In this document: in pieces, positions 42,652 to 52,450 of the stretch
How positions within the stretch are numbered: position 1 is the stretch's first letter
How the letters are laid out: the number at the start of each line of letters is the position of its first letter
Source of the DNA: Gracilaria gracilis
Taxonomy: Eukaryota > Rhodophyta > Florideophyceae > Gracilariales > Gracilariaceae
Reading direction: 5' to 3'
Assembly: GCA_030374805.1 (NCBI GenBank)
Contig: JARGSG010000036.1
Coordinates: 62,001 to 126,000 of the forward strand
Length of the DNA: 64,000 nt
Notes under the pieces: generated by a model
Database searches by the model: none
What the model was told of the DNA's origin: nothing
What the model saw: only the letters and a program-made list of their open reading frames with translations
Translations under genes and position numbers: made by a program

Positions 42652-44704
42652 TCATGACCGCACGTCCGCCGTTAGGTGCTCGTTGAGAACGAACGTCACC
42701 TCGCTCTGTCTTGTGGCGTCCGCGATCACCAGCACGCCGTACAGCAGCACCGCGCCGCCCAGCGTTGTCCACAAGTCTGGCAGACTTTCGGCGCCCATCA
42801 TAACCGCCACAATCGTGCCCACCACCGGCATCATCGTCTGCACACTGCCCACCACCACGTTGGGCAGGTACTTGAGAGCCGCGATGCAGCTCACAGTGCC
42901 CAGAAAGCCAACCACGCCACCGAGGTAAAGTCCAAGCACCAGCCGATCAGCCTGCAGCCAGCCGAGCGCTCCGTGGTCGGTCACCGAAAAGTCTGTGCCG
43001 GCAATCATCATAGAAGACACGGAGAAGGTGACGGAGTTCAACGCTGAGATGGGTGCCATCATCAGAAACAGCGGGATGCGTTGTCGAAGCTCTTTGCAAC
43101 AGTCCAGGAACAAGATGGCGCCGAGCGAGCTCAGCGCCGCGATCATGTCGCCGCACAATGAACGCACGTCCACAGAGAGCACGTTTGGGACTTGCATCAG
43201 CATCACACCTCCGATGGCAATGCGCGCGCCCCACAACTCTCCCGCACTCACCACACGCGACGGCTTTTGCAACAACATTCCACGCCCAACTGCAATCAAC
43301 ACAATTGTTAGTGCGTGGATGTTGTTGAGCGACCATGCGTGAAACAGCGACGTAAAGTCGATGGCAAGGAAGAAGCCGCACGCCCAGAACACCTGCGACA
43401 CACTTGCCAACACGATGAGCTTCATGGTGGAGGTTTGCTGCCATTGCCACCGCTGTTGCTCATCCATTGTGAGGTATTGGAACACTGCGAACGGCACCAT
43501 GAGGCACGTTTGGCACTGCATGAGCCACGCGGCCGCAATCATGCCATCCACACTGGGTAGCCATTTCACGGCCGTTCCTTGGCTCGCCACAGAGAACAAC
43601 GCCACGGCCAGGATGAGGTAGCCCACAACGGACACCTCTCGCTTCACGTTCATGGTGAGGGTGGCATTCTTTGCAGAGCCGCGCACCTGCACGGTGGATT
43701 CCAAGTCGACGATGGGCGGCAGCGGCGGCACGATGTTGCTAATCTGTTCGATGGCCTCCTTTGCAGTCTCAGTGGTGGTGCTTATCACCTCGTCCAGCTT
43801 GTGTGACAGCGGCGGCGGCTCCTCATCGTGCTCGGGCGGCACGACGACCAAAAGGTCGGTAAGGTTTTCCCTCGAGTCGTAATTGGGGATGATGTAGCCG
43901 GTGTTGGGACCGGCATGGGCAGTTTCGGGCACGGACAAGACGGCCTCCTGCTCCTCAATATCATGCTTGCTGCCATGGCGTTGCACGACAGCGGTACCCT
44001 CCGTGGGAATGGCCATGGTGGTATGCTGCGCCAGGTCAATTCCGGGCGGTTGCAACAAGGGCGCCTCCTCGTCAAAGTAGTCGGCGAGCGGCTCTGGCGG
44101 CCACGTGCTGAGCGCGGGGTCGAGCGGCTGCGGCGTCACGGGGATGGACATGGCAAAGCCCTTGGAGGCGTCGGAAACGTTTTCTAATTCAGCGTGCTGC
44201 GCGGCGCTCGGGTGCGCATTGTCGGCGCCATCGTCCACGGCGCGGAGCTTGAGCACGAGCGACTGGTCAGCGGCGGCGCTCTGATAGTGCGGCGAGATGT
44301 GGACGGACAGCGGCACGGGCGGGGTGGCGGCGCCCGACGTATGCACGCTGTGGTACGGGGTGGGCGCCGGCGACGGCTGCTGCGACGACGACGAGGGCGG
44401 CGGCAAGGGCAGCGAGTTCTTGAGCGCCTCGCCCGTGACGGGGGCGCCCTCGAAGCTGCTGAGCTGCTGGGCGACGGCGTCAAAGTCGATCTGCAGGAAG
44501 GGGCGCAGACTGGGGTGCGACGGCACGCGCGCCAGCGGGCCGGAGGAGGACGACGGGGTGGCGGGCGGCGGCGGCGGCAGCGGCGGCAGCGGCAGCTGCG
44601 GCGGCGGCGGTGGGAAGGAGGTTGGACGGATGGCATTTTGCAAGAAGGTCAGGCTGCTGCGGGGGGAGATGAAGGGCGAGATGGAGCCGTACGACGACGG
44701 CAAG

Positions 44705-44738
<34 letters not shown>

Positions 44739-45027
44739 ATCGGGCGGGCGGTGGACGCGGGGGCGCCGGCGGAGGCCGCGACGAGCGCGTGGGCTTTGGG
44801 GGCGATTTGGCGGGCTGAGCGTCGGCAGCCATTGCGAGGGTAGGGGGGGTGGGAGTGGGGGTTAGGGTAGGGGAGGATGGGGTGAGGGGAGCGGAGGGGA
44901 TGAGGGCAGACGGGGGAGGTTTGGCAACGGCGCGGAGACGGCGGCGCTGCGCGATAGGGCGAGTGTCAGACGGCGGCGTGAAAGCGTCGGGCGGTATGTG
45001 TGGGTTGGAGCTCGGGCGGGTGCGCAT
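42652..45027 (-). CDS. DMT/EamA-type membrane transporter with long proline-rich N-terminus
   Basis: The C-terminal ~310 residues hold about ten hydrophobic segments in the EamA/drug-metabolite-transporter arrangement (VVGYLILAVALFSVASQGTAVKW; VFWACGFFLAIDFTSLFHAWSLNNIHALTIVLIAVG; GGVVGFLGTVSCIAALKYLPNVVVGSVQTMMPVVGTIVAVMMG; LGGAVLLYGVLVI). The preceding ~450 residues are predicted disordered, with poly-Pro runs and Ser/Pro-rich stretches. Translation may start at 45027 or at the Met at 44832 (MAADAQPAKS); composition does not decide. Substrate unknown: nucleotide-sugar, metabolite or drug transport are all known in the superfamily. The GC-rich N-terminal coding region produces long shadow ORFs on the other strand. 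Confidence 0.78.
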
Positions 45028-45540
45028 CGGGGCCAGAGCGGCGCGCGTTGGCCGCGCTTATGAAGCGATGAGGCGGTGCGGCAGGTGGCGCGCGCATCGC
45101 GAGCGCAGGGCGCGGTGCGCGGCGGCGCGGTGCGCTGGCGAACGGCTGGAAAACACGCGACGGCGATGCGCTGGCGCTGGCGGTGGCGGCGATGCGCTTG
45201 TGAGGTGGCGCTTTTTTGCACGCGCGTTGATACTTTTTCTCGCTTGGCTCCGCTCCGCCGGCGCGTGGCGCACATGGCGGCGGCGCGCTCACGCGCCGTG
45301 CGCCGCTCGCTGCGCGCGGCGACGCGAGCGGCGCGTCGGCAGCCTCGTCGCGCCGCGTGTGAGTGGGCGGTGTGGAGGCGCGCGGCTGACGCATGACAGA
45401 CGCGAATCTGCAGCGATGGCGCGCCGACCGCCGCCCGCAAGTCCGTTGACGGTGCCGTTGATGCTTGATGCGATTCACTCACGGCGGCAACCTCCACTGC
45501 CACTGCCACTGCCACTGCCACTGCCACTGCCACTTTTTTT
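45028..45540. other. intergenic region upstream of the transporter, ending at a truncated LTR
   Basis: GC-rich, no gene supported (long Arg/Ala ORFs are composition artefacts). It should contain the transporter promoter. Confidence 0.45.
45494..45533. repeat. (CCACTG)n hexanucleotide repeat next to a T run
   Basis: About 6.5 copies of CCACTG followed by T9 at 45534-45542, where the retrotransposon sequence begins. The 5' LTR is truncated at this point. Confidence 0.9.
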
Positions 45541-45969
45541 TTTCTTCCCCCCTTGGCGGTTGGTCTCCCGCTTTCTCCCGACGAGGGTCTGAATTGCAAT
45601 ACCCCTTGTTTGGGTCTGTTTTGTGCTTCAGCTTTAGAAGTGTCGTTCCCCGCAAGTGACCTACGTTCGGTCCTGCGAGAGGGAGCTTCTGCTTTTCTGT
45701 TGTCGTTTCGTGTCTGTTCCTGCCAGCACTAGACCTATAGTTTTGGTCGTGCTGTGGCTTCTACTTGCTACACGTCTCAGCTTCGTCGTTGCTACTTTGT
45801 GCACTTTGTGTGTTTACTACGGACTCTTGCCTACTATCGCTACGCAGCGTGTTGGGCTGGTACTCTCGAGAGCACTTTCTGTTGTGTCCCCTTTACTTTG
45901 TGTTTGTGTCCCCCCGCCCTTGGGTTTGTCATCACCCGCACCATTTCGTCTACCAAAATGGTGTTCTCA
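45541..45969 (+). repeat. 5' LTR remnant (3' half only)
   Basis: Identical to 50701-51129. It begins abruptly after the CCACTG/poly-T tract and ends TTCTCA. Confidence 0.92.
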
Positions 45970-48900
45970 TGGTACTCTCGAGGAGGGAGTAACGCTATTC
46001 CTTCCTCTGGAGTTTCGTCTTTTGACGGTTCCAACGTCGATATCCGGAAGTTCTTCTTCTTCTACGAGAATGTTGCCTCCCGTGGAAAGTCTGACGAAGA
46101 ACGTGCAATTGAATTTCTAGGATTTCTCGAAGAAGAGGCCTTTGAGTTCTACTACGAACAGTTTTCGTCCGATGGTGTCCTCAACAATGCTGCATCCGAC
46201 TATGCCGCCGTGAAGCGCGCGTTTTTGGATAAATTTGGCGTCGAGGAGGAGCCTGAGGAACATATTCGTCGCGCTGCATCCGCGCGTCTGGATTATGGGG
46301 ACCTTCTTGGTTCCTTGAAGAAGATGGATGCAACTTTCGAGAAAGCCGGGTTCAATTCGAAAGCCCGGTTTGGTCTCCTCCGCCGTGCCGTCATGGAGTA
46401 CGCCGACCTCGCAAAATTCGTTGTGTTCCGCGGCTCTCACGACTACGAGTCACTGAAGGCACTGGTGAAGGACTTTGTGGCCGGTAGGAACGTGTTGGAG
46501 TCCCACGGGGCTCTTCATGTCCTGCCGGCGCCGAAGAAGGTTATGCAGAGGCCGAAACAGGGCGATCCGTCGCCTCCTCTGCAGAACAAGGTCGATCTTC
46601 TGGCAGAGCAGCTCTCCCAGCTTACACTGATGATGAAGAAGACGCAGGCCCCACCTCAGAGGAGTGACGACGATCGCGAGCGCACTTGTGCGTATTGTCG
46701 TCAACCAGGCCACTGGGCGACGCGCTGCAGTCTCAATCCGCACCGCAATACCCGTTGTGAACGTTGCGGGAAGATGGGTCATGCAATCGCCACCTGCTGG
46801 TCTCGTGACCCCGCTTACGATCGCCGACCCCCCGTTGGAGCTCCTCGTAGTGAGTCGGCAGCCGAAGACCGTCTCAGACAGGGCAATAGTGGTGGCCAGC
46901 AGGCTGGGCAGCCAAGTCAAGTCTCCGTTGTGACTGAGGGCTATGATGCTGATGACGAGGTAGTGGCAGCCACGAAGCGCACCGCCGAGGGCGTTGCTCT
47001 CCCGAAGCAGCAAAGAACCGCCGACCACATTGGCATTCAGTCGTTGCTTAACCCGTCGCAGCCGGCTGTACGGAAGCAACTTGGCCGCTTTAGGCCAACA
47101 GGAGCCCCTAGGTCCTCTCAGAAGTCCCGGAAGCCGACAGCGAGGAAGTCTTCGAATCGCGCTAAGCTTCAAGAGCATTCTGGCAAGTACAACTTGCTGG
47201 AGGAGTTAGCCAACGCGCCAACTGGTCTCACTTTTGGTCAGCTGGTTCGTGGCGATGCTGATGATGCCAAGAAGGACATTCGCCGCATCTTGTCTGGAAA
47301 GGCATCCCCGCGTCGAGTAACGTTCGCCGAGACCTCCATGAAGGGAGCACGCCTTAAAGTGGTCCCAGTGAAGGTGTATGGGACTCCCGCACAGGCTCTT
47401 CTGGATTCCGGGGCAATCCCCAATCTCATGTCTTCTGAGCTGGCCGAGAGGCTTTCGTTGAAGCCCAAGCCCACTGATCGTCAAATTCGCGTGGCGAACG
47501 GCGACGTCGCACTGGTTCGCGGCACGCTCCGTGATGTTCCTGTCATTTTTGATTCTGTGAGAGTCCCGCTCGAATTTCTGGTCATCGAAAGGCCCCCATT
47601 TGACCTCATCATCGGCTTTCCCACCTTGGAGGCGATGCAAGCCTGCATCGATATCAGCACACAGGAGGTGAAGATGGTATATGATGGCTCGCCAATCCTA
47701 CTCGGACTAGATTACGAGCGCGCTGGGATCGACGAGTTTGTGCCAATTTCTGGCACAGATAGTGAGGACTTTACATCAGATTCCGATGAAGAGAGGTATG
47801 GGTTCCCCTCCGAAGGAGATAGTCTGTTCGCCTCAATGGAGGAGGACGAGGTTTTCTTCGATGGACACGCTTTGGGCCCAGAGGTCACCCTCGTCACGTT
47901 TGGAGGTGATCGCCCGACTATGAACCCAGATGGGTCTCACGACTCTGATCATGACAATCAAGAAGAGCAAGTCGGTGACACTAGTCAAGATCCCGAGTCC
48001 CGGGCCGCGGAGCTGGTTGGTTTGCGTCAGGTTGGTGCTCGTGCTCCGCCTCCGCCACCCTTGACAACCGGCGAACGTGCCCTGGAGCAATTGCGTGATC
48101 TCGCTATCAACGACAACAGGCGCTACGAGGACGCAGAAGCCACAGAAGATGAAGATGAGTCCGATGAAGAAGATGAAGATGAAGGTGAAGATGAAGATGA
48201 AGATGAAGATGATGATGATGAAGATACCGAAGACGAAGTTGGTGAGGTTAACCCAGCCTTGCACGTGCCGTTTGAGCCACACCCGGTTGTGTTCGAAGAC
48301 CCTGGTCTAACAGTCCCGATCCGCGACGAGGTTCTTCTTCTCCCACGCCGAGATGAGGAGGAGCCAGATCGCCAAGACGTTCTCTACATCAAGGTCAAAA
48401 GGCGTCACTTAGGTCACCCCGGTGCCCCCTTTCCTTCGGTCACGACGGACAGTTTGCCTTTCGGGGCTGAAGGTGAGCTCCTCCAGGATGATTTTGGGGG
48501 CATGAACATCTACTTCCCCCAGAATCAGATATCGGCCCCAGTCGAGTACCACATCCCAGGAGGAAATGGTGCTTCCAGCGGTTCCCGAGACTTCAATGGA
48601 GTTCAGAACGGTTTTCAGACTTCCGAGGACGGCCCTGCTTCACCCGGTCAAGGACAGAACGGAAGAGAAACCCCTGCAGTGCCCCATGGTCTTGTGCTTG
48701 CCTCTGAGAGTGATGTCTGCGTAGCACACGAAGTGGAGTACTCTCTTCAGGACACCATTGCCAGTGATGAACATGGGCGCGCCTCCGATCGCCGAGACTT
48801 CCCCCCAGACACCGACCAGAAGCAGGTCATTCTTGATCGTTTGTCGCATCTCCCCGGGACGGTTCAGCAGAAGCTTTTCTCAGTTCTCTGTGCCACAGAC

Positions 48901-50220
48901 ATTGTGGCATGGTCCCTCTATGACCTCCGGCCTTCTGGTGTGCCCGTCTTGCACGACTTCGAGATTACCGACAATACTCCAATCCGATCACGTCTCCGTC
49001 GACTCCCACCAAAGCATGACGAGGTGGTCCGAAAGGAGGTTGACAAGATGCTCGCTGTTGGGATCGTGCGTCCATGCTCGTCCGCCTGGTCCTTCCCCGT
49101 TGTCATCGCCACGAAGAAGGATGGAAAACCAAGGTTCTGCGTCGACTACAGAGCCTTGAATCAGATCATGAAACCAGATCGTTGGCCACTCCCCCACATG
49201 GATCAGATCTTCGATGACCTTGGCGGTTGTTCGTCCTTCACGACGCTGGATTTTTTCTCTGGATACTGGCAGATCGGCATGTCGCCCCGTTGCAAAGAGA
49301 TGACCACTTTCGTCTGTCGGCAAGGGACCTTCCAGTTTGAGGTCATGCCCTTTGGCCTGATGAATGCCCCATCGACTTTCCAAAGGTTGATGGACTCCAT
49401 TGCCGGTCGCATTGCCTTTGCACGTGTGTACATTGACGATGTGGTCATATTCTCGAAGACCATGGAGGAGCATGTCCACCACGTGTCGGAAGTGCTGAAG
49501 CTCATCACCTCGCATGGGCTGAAGCTGAAGATCAGCAAGTGCGACTTCGCTCAGCCCAAGATTCACCTTCTGGGGCACGTCATCGAGGCTAGTGGAGTGT
49601 CCGTGGACATGAAGAAGATTGAAGCGATTCAGGATGCCCCTCTACCTTCGACGACCACTGAGCTTAGGAGTTTCCTGGGCCTTGCGAGCTACTACAGGCG
49701 TTTCATCAAAGGGTTTTCACAGACCTCCGCGCCCCTTCACGCCGCCACCACAGGCAAGAAGAGGCTGGAGTTCACCCCCGAGATGAGAGAAGCGTTTGAG
49801 GAGTTGAAGAGGAAGCTTGTTTCCCCCCCGGTTCTCGCTTTCCCGGACTTTGATGCCTCTTTTCGTGTCGAGACAGATGCCTCCACCCGGTCTTTGGGGG
49901 CTGTCCTGACTCAAAAGAAGGAGGATGGAATGTTCCACCCGGTTCAGTACGCAAGCAGAACTATGAACAAGTCTGAGCAGAACTACTCGGTATGCGAGAA
50001 GGAGGCCTTGGCAGTCGTTTTTGCCCTGAAGAAGTTTCGCATCTACCTTCTTGGATCGAAGCCATTCCAGTTGGTGACCGATCATCAGGCCCTGAGGTAT
50101 CGCTTCCAGAAGAAGGACGTACGTGGACGCCACACCCGTTGGTTGGATCTTTTCGCCGGGTACGAATTCGAGATCGTGTACTGTTCTGGGACTGGCGTTT
50201 TTGACACATCCGTGAAGTAA
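45958..50220 (+). CDS. Gag-Pol polyprotein (Gag, protease, RT, RNase H; no integrase)
   Basis: The ATG at 45958 (AAAATGG context) gives 1420 residues. The frame is also open upstream to 45754, but that lies in the LTR. Domains from that start: Gag capsid-like region; two CCHC knuckles near 244-280 (CAYCRQPGHWATRC, CERCGKMGHAIATC); protease with LLDSGAIPNLMSS near 482; an acidic Glu/Asp run near 722-762; RT with FCVDYRALNQI, FTTLDFFSGYWQIG and VYIDDVVIFS (Asp-Asp intact, near 1158); RNase H with VETDASTRSLGAVL and CEKEALAVVFALKKFRIYLLG. It ends EIVYCSG plus ten other residues, where a DALSR motif and integrase would follow, so it needs integrase from elsewhere. Start and first codons overlap the LTR end and primer-binding site. 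Confidence 0.92.
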   Translation: MVFSWYSRGGSNAIPSSGVSSFDGSNVDIRKFFFFYENVASRGKSDEERAIEFLGFLEEEAFEFYYEQFSSDGVLNNAASDYAAVKRAFLDKFGVEEEPEEHIRRAASARLDYGDLLGSLKKMDATFEKAGFNSKARFGLLRRAVMEYADLAKFVVFRGSHDYESLKALVKDFVAGRNVLESHGALHVLPAPKKVMQRPKQGDPSPPLQNKVDLLAEQLSQLTLMMKKTQAPPQRSDDDRERTCAYCRQPGHWATRCSLNPHRNTRCERCGKMGHAIATCWSRDPAYDRRPPVGAPRSESAAEDRLRQGNSGGQQAGQPSQVSVVTEGYDADDEVVAATKRTAEGVALPKQQRTADHIGIQSLLNPSQPAVRKQLGRFRPTGAPRSSQKSRKPTARKSSNRAKLQEHSGKYNLLEELANAPTGLTFGQLVRGDADDAKKDIRRILSGKASPRRVTFAETSMKGARLKVVPVKVYGTPAQALLDSGAIPNLMSSELAERLSLKPKPTDRQIRVANGDVALVRGTLRDVPVIFDSVRVPLEFLVIERPPFDLIIGFPTLEAMQACIDISTQEVKMVYDGSPILLGLDYERAGIDEFVPISGTDSEDFTSDSDEERYGFPSEGDSLFASMEEDEVFFDGHALGPEVTLVTFGGDRPTMNPDGSHDSDHDNQEEQVGDTSQDPESRAAELVGLRQVGARAPPPPPLTTGERALEQLRDLAINDNRRYEDAEATEDEDESDEEDEDEGEDEDEDEDDDDEDTEDEVGEVNPALHVPFEPHPVVFEDPGLTVPIRDEVLLLPRRDEEEPDRQDVLYIKVKRRHLGHPGAPFPSVTTDSLPFGAEGELLQDDFGGMNIYFPQNQISAPVEYHIPGGNGASSGSRDFNGVQNGFQTSEDGPASPGQGQNGRETPAVPHGLVLASESDVCVAHEVEYSLQDTIASDEHGRASDRRDFPPDTDQKQVILDRLSHLPGTVQQKLFSVLCATDIVAWSLYDLRPSGVPVLHDFEITDNTPIRSRLRRLPPKHDEVVRKEVDKMLAVGIVRPCSSAWSFPVVIATKKDGKPRFCVDYRALNQIMKPDRWPLPHMDQIFDDLGGCSSFTTLDFFSGYWQIGMSPRCKEMTTFVCRQGTFQFEVMPFGLMNAPSTFQRLMDSIAGRIAFARVYIDDVVIFSKTMEEHVHHVSEVLKLITSHGLKLKISKCDFAQPKIHLLGHVIEASGVSVDMKKIEAIQDAPLPSTTTELRSFLGLASYYRRFIKGFSQTSAPLHAATTGKKRLEFTPEMREAFEELKRKLVSPPVLAFPDFDASFRVETDASTRSLGAVLTQKKEDGMFHPVQYASRTMNKSEQNYSVCEKEALAVVFALKKFRIYLLGSKPFQLVTDHQALRYRFQKKDVRGRHTRWLDLFAGYEFEIVYCSGTGVFDTSVK
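45970..45987 (+). other. putative primer-binding site
   Basis: TGGTACTCTCGAGGAGGG directly follows the LTR terminus CA. It begins TGG, as expected for pairing with a tRNA 3' CCA end. It is also read in frame as codons 5-10 of Gag. The tRNA identity is not determined. Confidence 0.6.
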
Positions 50221-50284
50221 CTAGGACATGTCCCCGTTTCCCTTTTTCTTGGTCGCTCGGTGTTGCTCCCGCTGGGTTTGGGAG

Positions 50285-51129
50285 TGTGTGGCACGTGTTT
50301 CCGTGCAGCGTGTGCGGTGCACGTGTTGGACACAAGTGTAATTCTACAAGTTTCTCTATTTGGATATTTTATGGATATTTTAGTTTTCTACGCATGGTGC
50401 ACGGGAGTGAACCGCATGGTCCTCGCCGGCTCCCCCTGTCTACTTAAGCGCCACTGCCTCCGCGGTGAGTGGCAGAGACGCGGGATATGTTGCAGTAGTG
50501 ACCAGCTCATTGGTTATCGAAAGTAGAAATGCGTTTAGAGTCTAGTTTTGAAGGTTCAATTGCGTATAAAAGGGCGGAGTTGGTCGCCCCCTGACCAACT
50601 CAGGCCAGACCACTTCCCCTTTCTCGACGACCCCCCACCATCCTTCACAGCAAACTCTGTCTTGCTCCCTTTTGTCGTTTCTCTCCCCCCTCTTCAGCCT
50701 TTTCTTCCCCCCTTGGCGGTTGGTCTCCCGCTTTCTCCCGACGAGGGTCTGAATTGCAATACCCCTTGTTTGGGTCTGTTTTGTGCTTCAGCTTTAGAAG
50801 TGTCGTTCCCCGCAAGTGACCTACGTTCGGTCCTGCGAGAGGGAGCTTCTGCTTTTCTGTTGTCGTTTCGTGTCTGTTCCTGCCAGCACTAGACCTATAG
50901 TTTTGGTCGTGCTGTGGCTTCTACTTGCTACACGTCTCAGCTTCGTCGTTGCTACTTTGTGCACTTTGTGTGTTTACTACGGACTCTTGCCTACTATCGC
51001 TACGCAGCGTGTTGGGCTGGTACTCTCGAGAGCACTTTCTGTTGTGTCCCCTTTACTTTGTGTTTGTGTCCCCCCGCCCTTGGGTTTGTCATCACCCGCA
51101 CCATTTCGTCTACCAAAATGGTGTTCTCA
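50285..51129 (+). repeat. 3' LTR (about 845 bp)
   Basis: Starts TGTGTGG after a GGGTTTGGGAG purine-rich tract and ends TTCTCA, a TG...CA pair. The 3' half equals the 5' LTR remnant. The exact 5' end is inferred from the TG and polypurine tract, because the other LTR lacks it. Confidence 0.7.
50566..50573 (+). promoter_or_regulatory. TATA box of the 3' LTR
   Basis: TATAAAAG in U3. The equivalent position is missing from the truncated 5' LTR. Confidence 0.65.
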
Positions 51130-51339
51130 ATCACGCTCTCGACAACTGTGAATTGAACGCCGTGCGCTTGTCTCGCTGTACAACGCGACCAGCTGTAAAC
51201 AGCGCCCACAGCGAGCGCGCTCCGATCCCCCACCCACCGGGGTGGGGCCACCCCCCTTCCCGCCGCCGTCTGCCGAGCCCGAGCGCGCGCCCCCTCTCGC
51301 AGCGCGCCGCGCCGCACGCGCGCCGTCTGCGCCGCCACC

Positions 51340-51380
<41 letters not shown>

Positions 51381-51633
51381 TGCACGCACAGCGGCCGCCA
51401 GCTCGCCAAGCGCCAGCGGCGCGACGGCCCGGCCCGCACCCGCGTGCGGCGTGCGGCGTGCGGCGTGCGGCGCCGCCCAGCGCGCAGCACCGGCGCACCC
51501 AAAACGGCTGTGCGCGGCGCGCGCCTATTGGGCGCGCGCCACGCGTGCCGCCGCCGTAGCACGCGCCCGTCGCGACGCGCGTGCATCGGCGCGCGTCGCC
51601 GTCGCCCGTCGTTGCTGCCACCGCCCGTCGGCT
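51130..51633. other. GC-rich intergenic region with (GCC)n
   Basis: No gene supported. It includes a GCC/CGC triplet run near 51340-51378. Long ORFs on all frames are due to composition. Confidence 0.5.
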
Positions 51634-52091
51634 ATGGCTCGTCTTGCTGCGCTTGTGCGCCTGCTGCTGCTGCTGCTCGTCGCCGCTGCGTGCGCGCCCG
51701 GCGGCGTTGCCGCCACGCCCGTCGCCACGCCCGTCGCGTCGCCGTCGTCGCCGCCGCCCACGCCCACGCCCACGCCCACGCCCACGCCCACGCGCGCGTC
51801 CAACGCAAACCCCAACGCACACGCCAACGCACACGCCAACGCACACGCCAACGTCAACGCGCCCGCCGCCGCGCCGCCGCGCGCCGACGACGACCGCCCC
51901 ATGAGCGCGTCCGAGCTGTTTGCCGAGGCGCGCGCGCACAGCTCGCGCCTCATGGACGGCGGGCTGGTGCAGTTTCTCGAGTGGTTCCTCGTGCTGCTGC
52001 TGGTGGCGCCGGGCACCTTTCCGGTCATCACCTGCGTGCTGCTCAGCTGCGCCAACTTTTTACACCGCCGCCTCGGCTTTGTGTTGGTGGC

Positions 52092-52138
<47 letters not shown>

Positions 52139-52323
52139 TGCTGCAGGCGGCGCCGTCGCTGCAGGCGGCGCCGTCGCTGCAGCTGCCGCTGTCGCTGCAG
52201 CCGCTCGCGCAGCCGGCGGGCGCCGCCGCCGCCGCCGCCGCCGAGCTGTCGTCGTCGTCGTCGTCGCCGCTGCCGCGCGTGCGACGCGCGCGCTCTACCG
52301 CGCTCAAGCCCGACGCCACGTGA
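51634..52323 (+). CDS. small secreted/membrane protein with simple-sequence repeats
   Basis: From ATG 51634, 229 residues. Hydrophobic signal peptide (LAALVRLLLLLLVAAACA); Thr-Pro repeat encoded by ACGCCC units; a HANAHANA repeat encoded by a 12-nt unit; a charged segment; one strong membrane segment (LVQFLEWFLVLLLVAPGTFPVITCVLL); a poly-Pro tract from CCG triplets; and a Ser/Arg-rich tail. The layout is a single-pass type I-like protein with an Ala/Asn/Pro-rich lumenal stalk. No family recognised. The longer upstream frame (from 51451) lacks a signal peptide, so 51634 is preferred. It is convergent with the RanGAP-like gene. Confidence 0.6.
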
Positions 52324-52389
52324 AGCGCGGCGCTCGCTGTAGCTCGTGTTTTGCACACACTCAAACCTTTTACAAACGCGCGCGCGCAA

Positions 52390-52393
<4 letters not shown>

Positions 52394-52444
<51 letters not shown>
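52394..52444. repeat. (CT)n microsatellite
   Basis: About 25 uninterrupted CT units between two convergent genes, just past the RanGAP-like stop. Confidence 0.95.
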
Positions 52445-52448
<4 letters not shown>

Positions 52449-52450
52449 TC

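Larger units (their letters stand above)
45541..51129 (+). mobile_element. Ty3/gypsy retrotransposon 2: young, 5'-truncated, integrase-less
   Basis: A direct repeat at 45541-45969 and 50701-51129 (429 bp, identical in every line compared) marks the LTRs. The right one extends further upstream, to about 50285. Between them is a single intact Gag-PR-RT-RH frame that ends in RNase H, with no integrase. The identical LTRs indicate a recent insertion. The 5' copy has lost U3, including the TATA box. Confidence 0.92.

Noticed and set aside
44849..45599. Overlapping 245-codon ORFs on both strands upstream of the DMT transporter
   Set aside because: Arg/Ala-rich artefacts of high GC; no start context or motif.
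51451..51633. Upstream extension of the small secreted protein, and the 914-codon frame from 50925
   Set aside because: The 51634 Met places a signal peptide at the N-terminus. The 914-codon frame spans LTR, promoter and the antisense of the RanGAP-like gene.
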